23,321 nt of DNA from JAOUEA01 sp035550775 (GTDB lineage Bacteria; Actinomycetota; UBA4738; HRBIN12): NCBI GenBank assembly GCA_035550775.1, contig DASZOO010000192.1, positions 1-23,321 on the forward strand, written 5' to 3'. The notes beneath the pieces were generated by a model. It was not told the origin of the DNA. It did no database searches and saw nothing but the letters and a program-made list of their open reading frames with translations. Of the stretch, positions 15,408-22,565 are shown piece by piece (within the stretch, counting starts at the first letter, position 1; each line of letters begins with the position of its first letter). A program made the position numbers and the translations under genes.

Positions 15408-16514
15408 TCAGTCCTCGGCGCTCCTATGCCGTTCACGAGCGGCGCGCAGCCACGTCGGCTCCGCGACGTCCGGCGTCGCGGCGACGAACCAACGGAAGCG
15501 TCCGAGCCCGGCGGGGTCGGCCAGCATCGAGGCTCGGCTGCGGCCGCCCCACGTGCGCACCGCGTCGGCGCCGCGACCGGTGGCGAGCTGATCCTGCTGC
15601 CGCTCGAGCTGGGTGTGCAGCCACGCTTCGAGGCCGAGCGCCCTCAGTGCCTCGTGTTGCGAAACGGTCGGGAACGCGAGGAGCCCGCCGTCGCGGATCG
15701 CGGCCGAGATCGACCCGAAGTCCACCCCCGCGGTGATGTCGGTGGTTCCGGGCGCGGCGAGCAGGTCCTCCACGAGTCGATGGGCGGCGTATCCATGGGC
15801 AGCGCCGCCGGCCCCCCGGTCGGATCCGTAGTCGATCGCGAGCAGCGCCCGAGGCGGCGGGCCGACGAGCGCTTCGAGCACGAAGGTCACCGCGCCGGTC
15901 GGTACGACGGTCTCGCCGGATGCGTCCGGTGTCGGCTCGCCGAGCTCCGCTCGATCGTCGTCCGCAGGCACGAGGACCTCCGCGAGCCGATCGCCCTCGA
16001 ACCCGACGTGGATCTCTCGCGGGCCATCGTCGGTAGCCCGGACACGCCGGAACGGCAGGTTGTCCAGGAGCTCGTGGGCGAGCACGATCGCGGGCTGCAC
16101 CGCTTCGGGCATCGAGTCGCGCACCGTCACGCCCTCGACCTCGGCCAGCGCCGCACGCGCGCCGCCGCTCCGCTCGACCGCCGTCACGGTGGGCTCGAGA
16201 TCTGCGAGCTCGGGCAGCAACCGGAGCAGCAGCGTGCCGTCTCCGGCGCCCGCCTCGATCAGGTCGAACCGATCCGGACTGCCCATCGCCTCGTGAAGGT
16301 CCCGGATCGCCTCGGCCAGGAGCTGCGCGAACACGGTGTGCACGTGTGGACTGGTCACGAACGCTCCCGCCGGTCCGGCGCCGACCGGAGGATCGTCGTA
16401 GAAGCCTCCCGGGGCGTACAGCGCGAGCTCCATGTACCGATCGAAGCGCATCGGGCCGAGGCGGCGGATCTCGTCGGCGATCGTGTCGGCGACGCTCGGC
16501 GTTCGGGCGTTCAT
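15408..16514 (-). CDS. MidA/NDUFAF7-family SAM-dependent methyltransferase
   Basis: A 368-aa member of the DUF185 (Methyltransf_28) family. The eukaryotic member NDUFAF7/MidA dimethylates an arginine of the complex I 49-kDa subunit and is needed for assembly; bacterial targets are little known. Landmarks are MRFDRYMELALYAPGGFY (22-39), the AFVTSP motif (51-56, usually G-D-F-x-T-S-P, here Ala for Asp), the SAM-binding EAGAGDGTLL (87-96), HELLDNLP (147-154) and the later AIDYG. An orphan nuoD lies two genes away on the opposite strand, which makes NuoD an attractive candidate substrate. The ATG at 16514 lies eight bases after a TACCCT box; 34 bases separate it from the divergent Nudix gene. Confidence 0.9.
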   Translation of the reverse strand: MNARTPSVADTIADEIRRLGPMRFDRYMELALYAPGGFYDDPPVGAGPAGAFVTSPHVHTVFAQLLAEAIRDLHEAMGSPDRFDLIEAGAGDGTLLLRLLPELADLEPTVTAVERSGGARAALAEVEGVTVRDSMPEAVQPAIVLAHELLDNLPFRRVRATDDGPREIHVGFEGDRLAEVLVPADDDRAELGEPTPDASGETVVPTGAVTFVLEALVGPPPRALLAIDYGSDRGAGGAAHGYAAHRLVEDLLAAPGTTDITAGVDFGSISAAIRDGGLLAFPTVSQHEALRALGLEAWLHTQLERQQDQLATGRGADAVRTWGGRSRASMLADPAGLGRFRWFVAATPDVAEPTWLRAARERHRSAED

Positions 16515-16522
16515 CGAACGGC

Positions 16523-16528
16523 AGGGTA
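16523..16528 (-). promoter_or_regulatory. Putative -10 box of the MidA-type gene (TACCCT)
   Basis: On the minus strand TACCCT ends eight bases before the ATG at 16514, predicting a two-base leader. It lies back to back with the Nudix promoter in a 34-base divergent region. A second match, TATCCT at 16535-16540 on the same strand, is an alternative. Confidence 0.4.
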
Positions 16529-16530
16529 CC

Positions 16531-16539
16531 TGCGAGGAT
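16531..16539 (+). promoter_or_regulatory. Putative extended -10 of the Nudix-MBL operon (TGC-GAGGAT)
   Basis: TGCGAGGAT ends nine bases before the Nudix ATG, predicting about a three-base leader. The same 9-mer precedes the RidA-like gene. It supports the ATG at 16549 over in-frame starts further upstream that would overlap the divergent methyltransferase gene. Confidence 0.4.
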
Positions 16540-16548
16540 ATCGGCGCG

Positions 16549-17199
16549 ATGAGCGACGAGATGCGACGCGCTGCCTCGGTGATCGCGGTCCGTGAGGGCG
16601 ATACACAGGGCGACCCGGAGGTGCTCGTGCTCGAGCGCGGGGCGGGAAGCCGATTCCTGCCCGGCTACGTGGTGTTCCCGGGCGGCGCGGTCGACGAGCA
16701 CGACGCGGTGCTCGCGTCTCGGTGGTTTGGCGACGACGGCGAGGCCTCGCGTGCCGCGGCGGTGCGCGAGCTCGTCGAGGAGGCCGGCCTGGCACTCACC
16801 CGCGAAGGTCTGGTCGACGCCGGCGACCCCGATTCCCTCGATCCCGTGCATGCGGCTCCCCCGGCCGCCGAGCAGCTTCACCAGCTCGCGCGGTGGATCG
16901 CCCCCGACGAGGTTCCGGTGCGATTCGACGCCCGCTTCTTCACGGTGGTCGCTCCGCGGGGCCTCGAGCCGGCCCCCGACGGAGGGGAAGCCGCGCACGC
17001 CTGGTGGGCGTCGCCGAGGGAGCTGCTCGCGGAATGGCAGGTGGGCGCCCGGAAGCTCTACTGGCCCACGTACGCGACGATGGTGGAGCTCGCGGGGTGC
17101 GGGTCGGCCGAGGCGATCGCCGAGCTCACCTTCGAGACCCGGGAACCCGACGACGACGAGGTCGTTCGGCTTCCTCGATCGGTCTTCTGGGAGGACTGA
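16549..17199 (+). CDS. Nudix hydrolase
   Basis: A 216-aa Nudix protein, a family that hydrolyses nucleoside diphosphates linked to other moieties (NDP-sugars, CoA, dinucleotides and others). The Nudix box is split: FPGGAVDEHDA at 43-53, then an insertion of about 13 residues, then AAAVRELVEEAGLAL at 69-83 with the metal-binding REx2EE core (Arg73, Glu74, Glu77, Glu78). Insertions in this loop occur in the NUDT19/CoA-hydrolase-like branch, so CoA esters are a possible substrate, but this is a guess. The start is ATG 16549 on promoter position. Its stop overlaps the MBL start (TGATG), so the two are translationally coupled. In many actinobacteria a Nudix gene sits beside the MBL and crp genes, as here. 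Confidence 0.88.
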   Translation: MSDEMRRAASVIAVREGDTQGDPEVLVLERGAGSRFLPGYVVFPGGAVDEHDAVLASRWFGDDGEASRAAAVRELVEEAGLALTREGLVDAGDPDSLDPVHAAPPAAEQLHQLARWIAPDEVPVRFDARFFTVVAPRGLEPAPDGGEAAHAWWASPRELLAEWQVGARKLYWPTYATMVELAGCGSAEAIAELTFETREPDDDEVVRLPRSVFWED

Positions 17200-18077
17200 T
17201 GTTGCACATCCTCCGCGTCCTGGCACCCAACCCGAGTCCCTACACGCTCGACGGCACCAACACGTGGGTGGTCGGCGACGAGCCGGCGGTGGTGATCGAT
17301 CCGGGGCCGGACGACCCAGGGCATCTCGACGAGGTCGCTGTCGCTGCCGGCGATCGGGTGGCGGCCGTGCTCGTGACCCACGACCATCCGGACCACGCGC
17401 CCGGGGCGGCCGCGTTCGCGGCACGCGTCGATGCGCCGCTCTACGCCTTCCGCCTGCCAGGTGCCGAGCACCTGCGCGACGGCCAGTCGGTGGCGGCCGG
17501 CGCGGTGTCGGTGACCGCGGTGCACACCCCGGGACACACCAGCGACCACTTGGCGTTCTTCGTGGCGGCGGCGGGGGCCTTGTTCACCGGCGATGCCGTC
17601 CTCGGCCGAGGCACGAGCTTCATCGATCCGCCCGACGGAGACCTCGCCCAGTACATGCGATCGCTTGCCCGCATGCAGGAGCTGGGTGCCCGCACGATCT
17701 ACCCGGGTCACGGTCCGGTCGTGCTTCGGGCAGCAGAGAAGCTGCGGGAATATGTCGAGCATCGTGCCGAGCGCGAACAGCAGGTCGTCGACGCGATCTC
17801 GGGCGGCCCTCGAACGGTCTCCGATATCGTGACCGAGATCTACGCCACGTATCCGCCTGACGTGCTCGAGCTGGCGGCGCGCTCCGTGCTTGCCCAGCTC
17901 TTGAAGCTGTCGGCGGAGGGCCGTGCCGCGCAACGGGGCCGCGGAGACGACGCTCCGTGGGAAGGCATCGCGCCCCGGTCGTGCCGGCGATGCGGCAGGC
18001 CCGTGAAGGGCCGTGCCCACTACTGCAGCTCGTGCAGCCTCGTCGTGCTCCAGGAGGGCAGTGCCGAGAGCCGGTGA
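17199..18077 (+). CDS. Metallo-beta-lactamase-fold hydrolase (LACTB2-like) with C-terminal zinc ribbon
   Basis: A 292-aa MBL-fold protein. Metal ligands are HDHPDH at 61-66, HTPGH (His113), Asp132 in TGDAVLG and His171 in YPGHGPV. Residues about 195-243 form the winged-helix tail typical of the LACTB2/nuclease-like branch, and family members include RNA endonucleases and thioester hydrolases. An extra C-terminal segment holds Cys262, Cys265, Cys276 and Cys279 (CRRC and CSSC), a probable zinc ribbon that is not standard for the family. The ATG overlaps the Nudix stop, with GGGAGGA just upstream. The 3' end overlaps the convergent Crp-like gene by 58 bases, and the overlap lies in the zinc-ribbon coding region. 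The exact substrate is unknown. Confidence 0.9.
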   Translation: MLHILRVLAPNPSPYTLDGTNTWVVGDEPAVVIDPGPDDPGHLDEVAVAAGDRVAAVLVTHDHPDHAPGAAAFAARVDAPLYAFRLPGAEHLRDGQSVAAGAVSVTAVHTPGHTSDHLAFFVAAAGALFTGDAVLGRGTSFIDPPDGDLAQYMRSLARMQELGARTIYPGHGPVVLRAAEKLREYVEHRAEREQQVVDAISGGPRTVSDIVTEIYATYPPDVLELAARSVLAQLLKLSAEGRAAQRGRGDDAPWEGIAPRSCRRCGRPVKGRAHYCSSCSLVVLQEGSAESR

Positions 18078-18655
18078 CACACGATGATGTGCCCGCGGCG
18101 CGGCACCTCGACCCGCCCCTGACGCGTCAGGTCGCGCATCGCGCGGGTCACCGATTCGCGGCTCGTGCCGCAGAGCCCGGCGAGATCCTCGTGCGTGAGC
18201 CGCAGCCCGATCGAGATGCCGGACGGCGCGGACCGTCCGAACCTGCCGGCCAGCACGTGCAGGCGGGCGAACAACCTCGTCGGCACGTCGAACCAGGCGA
18301 GATCGGCGGCGAGCCGCGCCGCACGCTCGGCCCGTCGGACCAGCAGCGGCACGGCCTCGCCCGCCTCGAGCTCGCGCAGCCGGCCCGGGCGCAGGGCTCG
18401 CACCGTCGCCTGCGCAACCCGGGCGTCGCCGTCCTCCCGGACCCCGTCACCCGGCCCCCCGATGCCGTCGCCGGGCCCGAGCACGTCGAGAACGAGCCGC
18501 CGGCCGTCGTGACGGAGGACCTCCACGACGAACGCTCCGTGCGTCACGACGCGCATCGGCGGACAGGGATCGCCCTGTCGCACGACGATGCTGCCGGCTC
18601 GCACCGGGATCTCGAGGGGGAGCGGTTGCAGGCTGCGCAGCGGGCGCGCGACCAT
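18020..18655 (-). CDS. Crp/Fnr-family transcriptional regulator, ligand site degenerate
   Basis: A 211-aa regulator. An N-terminal cupin-like sensory domain (about 10-95) is followed by a dimerisation helix and a clear Crp-type helix-turn-helix, LTHEDLAGLCGTSRESVTRA at 153-172. The nucleotide-binding cassette (normally F-G-E, then R-S/T-A) is replaced by a glycine-rich GPGDGIGGPGDG at 60-71 with no Glu/Arg pair, so cAMP binding in the standard way is unlikely. Only isolated cysteines (31, 162, 193) are present, so it is not an Fnr iron-sulfur sensor. The ATG at 18655 is chosen for AAGGAG nine bases upstream and the domain start; the frame is open to 18964 but that extension lacks family similarity and crosses the divergent gene. 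Position beside MBL suggests the actinobacterial crp locus. Confidence 0.87.
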   Translation of the reverse strand: MVARPLRSLQPLPLEIPVRAGSIVVRQGDPCPPMRVVTHGAFVVEVLRHDGRRLVLDVLGPGDGIGGPGDGVREDGDARVAQATVRALRPGRLRELEAGEAVPLLVRRAERAARLAADLAWFDVPTRLFARLHVLAGRFGRSAPSGISIGLRLTHEDLAGLCGTSRESVTRAMRDLTRQGRVEVPRRGHIIVCHRLSALPSWSTTRLHELQ

Positions 18656-18683
18656 GGGCACCAGCTCCTTCCGGGGAGGAGCA

Positions 18684-18698
18684 CCCCGCCTCTCGGGG
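18684..18698 (-). repeat. Hairpin at the predicted 5' end of the Crp-like mRNA
   Basis: On the minus strand CCCCG, a five-base AGAGG loop and CGGGG form a perfect 5-bp stem starting at the predicted transcript start (18698). It is followed by the Shine-Dalgarno and the ATG at 18655. It may stabilise or regulate the leader. Confidence 0.4.
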
Positions 18699-18704
18699 AC
18701 GAGG

Positions 18705-18710
18705 ACCCTA
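18705..18710 (-). promoter_or_regulatory. Putative -10 box of the Crp-like gene (TAGGGT)
   Basis: TAGGGT on the minus strand predicts a start near 18698 and a leader of about 43 bases with a hairpin and AAGGAG. This gene therefore appears to be leadered, unlike several neighbours. Confidence 0.35.
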
Positions 18711-18778
18711 CCCGACCGCACCGACATCACCGGCCGCCGCCCTCCTGACCCCCGGTGCGCCGCACCCTCACGACCCGC

Positions 18779-18784
18779 TAGGCT
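18779..18784 (+). promoter_or_regulatory. Putative -10 box of the cyclic-nucleotide-binding gene (TAGGCT)
   Basis: TAGGCT predicts a start near 18791, leaving a 37-base leader that contains AAGGAGGAA. The dyad at 18786-18803 covers the start point. Confidence 0.4.
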
Positions 18785-18785
18785 T

Positions 18786-18803
18786 GTCCGGAGCCCGCCG
18801 GAC
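18786..18803. promoter_or_regulatory. N6-spaced palindrome between the Crp-like and CNB genes
   Basis: GTCCGG (18786-18791), six bases, then CCGGAC (18798-18803). The symmetry and six-base spacing match the geometry of Crp-type operators (TGTGA-N6-TCACA), though the half-site differs. It lies over the predicted start of the CNB gene and could be an autoregulatory operator, or simply a leader hairpin. Confidence 0.4.
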
Positions 18804-18827
18804 GAACCGGCTCCAAGGAGGAACCTC

Positions 18828-19256
18828 GTGGCCAAGCCCAAGCCGAAGCTCGAGCCCGTGCTGGCTGCCGTTCCGCTGTTCGAAGGGCTATCGAAGCGCC
18901 ATCTGAAGAAGCTCGCCTCGATCGCCGAGATGGCGAACTTCATGAAGGGCGCCAAGATCGTCAAGGAGGGCGAGGCTGGGGACAGCTTCTACGTGGCGCT
19001 GACGGGCGAGGCCAAGGTCGCCGTGAAGGGCCGCACGGTGCACCGGGTGCTTCCCGGCGATCACTTCGGCGAGATCTCCCTGCTCGACGGCGGTGAGCGC
19101 ACGGCCACCGTGTCCGCCGAGACCCCCATGACGCTGCTCATGATCCAGCGGAAGAACTTCCTGAAGGAGCTGGAAGACGATCCGACGGTCGCGGTCTCGC
19201 TGCTCGAGAGCCTCGCCCGCACGATCCGCCGGGTCGACCGATCGTTGGCGCGCTGA
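18828..19256 (+). CDS. Stand-alone cyclic-nucleotide-binding-domain protein
   Basis: A 142-aa protein that is almost nothing but a CNB domain. The fold begins at VPLFEGLSKRHLKKLASIAE (15-34). The phosphate-binding cassette FGEISLLDGGERTATVSA (80-97) retains the glutamate (82) and the arginine (91) that contact the ribose 2'-OH and cyclic phosphate in cAMP/cGMP binders. No DNA-binding, kinase or channel domain follows; the short C-terminal helices (LLESLARTIRRVDRSLA) may mediate partner contact. A lysine-rich N-terminus (AKPKPK) precedes the domain. The GTG at 18828 has a strong AAGGAGGAA. It is divergent from the Crp-like gene, which has lost the same residues, so a split sensor is conceivable. 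Confidence 0.9.
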   Translation: MAKPKPKLEPVLAAVPLFEGLSKRHLKKLASIAEMANFMKGAKIVKEGEAGDSFYVALTGEAKVAVKGRTVHRVLPGDHFGEISLLDGGERTATVSAETPMTLLMIQRKNFLKELEDDPTVAVSLLESLARTIRRVDRSLAR

Positions 19257-19266
19257 TCGAACGCAC

Positions 19267-19677
19267 ATGAAGGTCGAGTTCTATCGCCCGGTGTCGCCGC
19301 GGGCCGACGATCGAACCGATCCCCAGGCTCCGCCCCCTTCGCCCGTGGGCACCGCCACGTGGACCGACGACGGACCGGTCATCGAGTGCGATGACGGCGA
19401 CCTGCGGGCCGCGCTGCAACACGCGTTCCGGAAGACCCCGGTCGTCACGGACGATGCGTCGTACCGCCGGTTCGGCACGTTCGGTGAGGTGCTGATCCAG
19501 CCGGGCAGCCTGGAGTGGTTCCGGGTTGTGGCGTTCGTCAGGGTGCCAGAGGAAGCGGGCCTCGAGACGAGGCTCGTCCCGGGCATCACCGAGGGGGGCT
19601 TCGATCCCGCGGCGGGATACCGGCGATTCGAGGATGCGATCGAGCGGCTCGCGGTTCACAGGCCCGCGCCACGCTAG
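19267..19677 (+). CDS. Unrecognised 136-aa protein
   Basis: I do not recognise this protein. It opens with MKVEFYRPVSP and a proline/aspartate-rich stretch. A probable globular part from about residue 25 to 125 includes ECDDGDLRAALQHAFRKTP, YRRFGTFGEVLIQPGSLEWF and RLVPGITEGGFDPAAGYRRF. There is no signal peptide, membrane helix or cysteine motif. The 10-base gap after the CNB gene and the same strand suggest co-transcription. No Shine-Dalgarno sequence is visible, so translation may depend on coupling. The codon pattern (G/C in third positions) is like its neighbours, which supports a real gene. Confidence 0.7.
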   Translation: MKVEFYRPVSPRADDRTDPQAPPPSPVGTATWTDDGPVIECDDGDLRAALQHAFRKTPVVTDDASYRRFGTFGEVLIQPGSLEWFRVVAFVRVPEEAGLETRLVPGITEGGFDPAAGYRRFEDAIERLAVHRPAPR

Positions 19678-19721
19678 CCACCCCGACGACTCGCGGCGCT
19701 GGGCGGACCGAGACCGTCCAC

Positions 19722-19730
19722 TGCGATAAT
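19722..19730 (+). promoter_or_regulatory. Extended -10 promoter of the LAL regulator (TGC-GATAAT), leaderless
   Basis: GATAAT matches the consensus at five of six positions, with the extended -10 TGC just before it, and ends exactly six bases before the GTG at 19737. The predicted start is the G of the start codon. This is the clearest promoter in the window and fixes the start of the gene. Confidence 0.6.
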
Positions 19731-19736
19731 CGGGCC

Positions 19737-22496
19737 GTGGTCGACGAGTCCGCAGGCGTCCCGATCGTCCGTCCGCAGCCCGAGCTCGTCGGACGCGATG
19801 CGGAGCGGGCAGAGGTCGATGGGTTCCTCGCTCGGGCGCGCTCCGGCGCGAGAGCGCTGGTGATCCACGGCGATGCCGGCATCGGCAAGACCGCGCTGTG
19901 GCGGTTCGGGGTCGCCGCTGCTCGCGACGAGGGCTGGCTCGTGCTCTCCACGCGACCCGCCGAGGAGGAGATGCCGCTCGCGCTGGCGGGGCTCGTGGAC
20001 CTTTTCGAGGAGCACGATCTCGCGGTCGACGCGCTCGCTCCCGATACGGGCCAGCTCGCTCGAGGGCGCGCCGTGCTCGACGCGCTCCGGAGCCTCGCGG
20101 CGAACACGCCAGTGCTGCTCGCCATCGACGACTTGCAATGGCTCGACATCACGTCGGCCCGCACGCTCCGGTACGCGCTGAGGCGGCTCGACGAGGAGCC
20201 GGTCGGCGTGCTCGCCACCGCGCGGACCGGCTCCGACACGGAGAGCCCGCTCGGCCTGCGATCGACGTTGCCGCCCGGCCGCTCCGACCGGCTCGAGCTC
20301 GGCCCGCTCTCGCTGGGTGCGCTTCGGCGCGTCGTCGCCGGCATCGTGGACGCGATCACCAGACCGACGTTGCGGCGCATCCAGGAGGTCTCCGGTGGCA
20401 ACCCCCTGTATGCGATCGAGCTGGCGCGCGCTCTGGCGGCCGATCGCGAGTCGCCATCCATGGGCGTCCGTCTGCCCGACTCGCTCCAGAGCGCGATCGA
20501 CCAACGCCTCGACGCCGCTCCCGCCGAGCTGCTGCCGCTCCTCGAGACCATGTCGGGGCTCGGCTCCGCTCCGCTCGGCACGATCGAGACCGCCATGCCC
20601 GGCGCAGAAGTGCCGGCGTTGGTCGCGCTCGCGCAGCAGTGGCAGCTGCTCGTCGTGGAGGAGAACCTCGTGGTGCGGTTCGCTCATCCGCTGCTCGCAT
20701 CGGCCGTCTACGGGCGCATGGGCACGCTCGAGAGGCGATCCCTGCACGCAGAGCTCGCCCGTGCCGCGTCCGACGCGGAGGCTCGCGTCCGTCATATCGC
20801 TCTCTCGACGGACGAGCCGGATGCCGAGATCGCGGCGCTGCTCGAGGAAGCGTCGAGCCGTGCCAGCGCGAGGGGAGCTCCCGAGCTCGCCGCGGAGCTC
20901 GTCCGGCACAGCCTTCGGCTGACGCCACCCGGAGATCAGGAGGACTCGCTGCGGCGGGCGCTCGCAGAGATCGAATCGAGATGGGCCGCCGGAGAGGCGG
21001 GCCGGGCGGGGACGCTCGTCGAGGAGCTGGTCGACTCGCTTCCGCCCGGTCCCGCACGAGCCGAGGCGATCATCGTCGGAGCCGACGTTGCCGACATCGC
21101 GGAGCGGGAGGGGCCCCTGCTGCTGGAGGCGCTCGAGGAGTCGGCGGAGGACCCTCGTCTCCAGTGCCGGGTGCTCACCTTGCTCGCCGATTCGCGGGCC
21201 GACGCAGGCGATCTGCCGGCCGGGGTCGAGTTCGGCCGGCGGGGTCTCGCACTCGCCGAGGAGGTGGGCGACCCACAGCTCGAGCTCGTGGCGGCCACCT
21301 TGCTCGGGCATCTCGAAGCGCAGGTCGGGCAACCCCGCCCAGACCTCATGGACCGCGCGGTCAGTCTCGAAGACGAGATGGGGATGCCGATCTTCACCCA
21401 GGGGCCGCGAGAGCTCCTGGTGAAGCATCGGCTCTGGGCCGGCGACCTGCCCGGAGCGCGCACGCTGCTCGAGCAGACCCGGGCCGCCGCCGCGAGATCG
21501 GGCCTCGCGTCGAAGGAGATGCAGTACCTCTACGACCTCGCGCTCGTGGAATGCGCGGCCGGCAACCTCGACGAGGCCGACCGCGACGTCACCCGCGCGG
21601 TGGAGGCCGCGCTCGATGCCGACGACATGTGGTCGGAGCGGCTGCTCCTCTACGCGCGTTCGCTGATCGATGCCTGGCTCGGCCGAGCCGACGAGGCGCG
21701 CAGGGCCGCGAAGCGGCTCGTCGACGAGACCGGGTCGCTCGGTATGAACAAGGCCGTGCCACGAGGTCTCTCGGTGCTCGGGCTCCTCGCCCTCTCCGAG
21801 GGAGACGCAGAGGGAGCCGCCCGCGATCTCGCCGAGGCGGCCCGGCGCCGTGAGGAGATGGGCATCCGTCATCCGGGCGCAGAACCTGAGCTGGCCGACT
21901 CCGTCGAGGCGCTCGCCCTTGCCGGAGAGCTCGACGCCGCAACCGACCTGATGGAGCGCCTCCAGCGCCAGGCCGACGAGGTCGGCAGCCCGTGGCCGCT
22001 CGCGGCCGCAACGCGAGCCCGCGGCGCACTGCTCCTGGCCAAGGGCGAGGCGGCCGAGGCCGCCACCATGCTCCATGACACCGCCGCGACCTTCGATCGG
22101 CTGGGGTTCCGCCCCGATGCCGCGCGCGCCCGACTGCTGGAGGGCCGGGCGATCCTGCGCGACGGCCGCCGTTCACAGGCCGCCGAAGTGCTGGCGACCG
22201 CGCGAGACGAGTTCGCGGCGATCGGCGCGTCGCTCTGGGAGACACGAGCGGTCGAGGAACTCGAACGCGTCTCGCCGGGTCGAGGGTCGGGCGACCTCAC
22301 GCCCACCGAAGGTCGCATCGCAGCGCTCGTCGCCGAAGGCCTCAAGAACCGCGAGATCGCCGAGCGGCTCTTCCTGAGCGTGGCCACCGTCGAGGCACAC
22401 CTGACCCGCATCTATCGCAAGCTCGGCATCCGTTCCCGCAGCGACCTCACCCGGCTCGTCGTCGACGACGAGCTCTCGTTCCCGGCCGGGTCCTAG
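19737..22496 (+). CDS. Large ATP-binding LuxR-family (LAL/MalT-like) regulator
   Basis: A 919-aa regulator. Residues 16-40 are the usual LVGRDAERAEVDGFL entry to a STAND-type ATPase with Walker A GDAGIGKT (45-52) and Walker B PVLLAIDDLQWLD (125-137). A long alanine/glutamate-rich helical region (about 380-840) resembles TPR-like repeats and likely senses a ligand or protein. The C-terminal LuxR helix-turn-helix is LTPTEGRIAALVAEGLKNRE (854-873) followed by IAERLFLSVATVEAHLTRIYRKLG, which binds DNA. LAL proteins in actinobacteria activate catabolic or secondary-metabolite genes after ATP-dependent oligomerisation. The GTG at 19737 is chosen because it lies exactly six bases after the GATAAT box; the frame is open back to 19515 but overlaps the previous gene. 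The target is unknown; the same-strand permease downstream is a candidate. Confidence 0.94.
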   Translation: MVDESAGVPIVRPQPELVGRDAERAEVDGFLARARSGARALVIHGDAGIGKTALWRFGVAAARDEGWLVLSTRPAEEEMPLALAGLVDLFEEHDLAVDALAPDTGQLARGRAVLDALRSLAANTPVLLAIDDLQWLDITSARTLRYALRRLDEEPVGVLATARTGSDTESPLGLRSTLPPGRSDRLELGPLSLGALRRVVAGIVDAITRPTLRRIQEVSGGNPLYAIELARALAADRESPSMGVRLPDSLQSAIDQRLDAAPAELLPLLETMSGLGSAPLGTIETAMPGAEVPALVALAQQWQLLVVEENLVVRFAHPLLASAVYGRMGTLERRSLHAELARAASDAEARVRHIALSTDEPDAEIAALLEEASSRASARGAPELAAELVRHSLRLTPPGDQEDSLRRALAEIESRWAAGEAGRAGTLVEELVDSLPPGPARAEAIIVGADVADIAEREGPLLLEALEESAEDPRLQCRVLTLLADSRADAGDLPAGVEFGRRGLALAEEVGDPQLELVAATLLGHLEAQVGQPRPDLMDRAVSLEDEMGMPIFTQGPRELLVKHRLWAGDLPGARTLLEQTRAAAARSGLASKEMQYLYDLALVECAAGNLDEADRDVTRAVEAALDADDMWSERLLLYARSLIDAWLGRADEARRAAKRLVDETGSLGMNKAVPRGLSVLGLLALSEGDAEGAARDLAEAARRREEMGIRHPGAEPELADSVEALALAGELDAATDLMERLQRQADEVGSPWPLAAATRARGALLLAKGEAAEAATMLHDTAATFDRLGFRPDAARARLLEGRAILRDGRRSQAAEVLATARDEFAAIGASLWETRAVEELERVSPGRGSGDLTPTEGRIAALVAEGLKNREIAERLFLSVATVEAHLTRIYRKLGIRSRSDLTRLVVDDELSFPAGS

Positions 22497-22536
22497 CCCC
22501 GAGCGATAGGGGGTCCGTCGCCCCGTCGATGGGAAC

Positions 22537-22549
22537 CCCGGTATCCGGG
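22537..22549. repeat. Short palindrome upstream of the permease promoter
   Basis: CCCGG-TAT-CCGGG is a perfect 5-bp inverted repeat with a three-base centre. It occupies the place where a -35 element of the permease promoter would lie, and follows the LAL gene stop by 41 bases. It could be an operator or part of a terminator hairpin; no T-run follows. Confidence 0.4.
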
Positions 22550-22565
22550 CCGGACCATGCCTCCC

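Noticed and set aside
16432..16548. Upstream in-frame start for the Nudix protein
   Set aside because: It would overlap the divergent methyltransferase gene and its promoter; ATG 16549 gives a normal N-terminus.
18020..18964. Longer form of the Crp-like protein starting at 18964
   Set aside because: The extra 103 residues overlap the divergent CNB gene and show no similarity to the family; the ATG at 18655 has a Shine-Dalgarno and gives the usual length.
22497..22550. Rho-independent terminator after the LAL gene
   Set aside because: Short GC-rich inverted repeats exist but none is followed by a run of T, so I recorded only the palindrome as a repeat.
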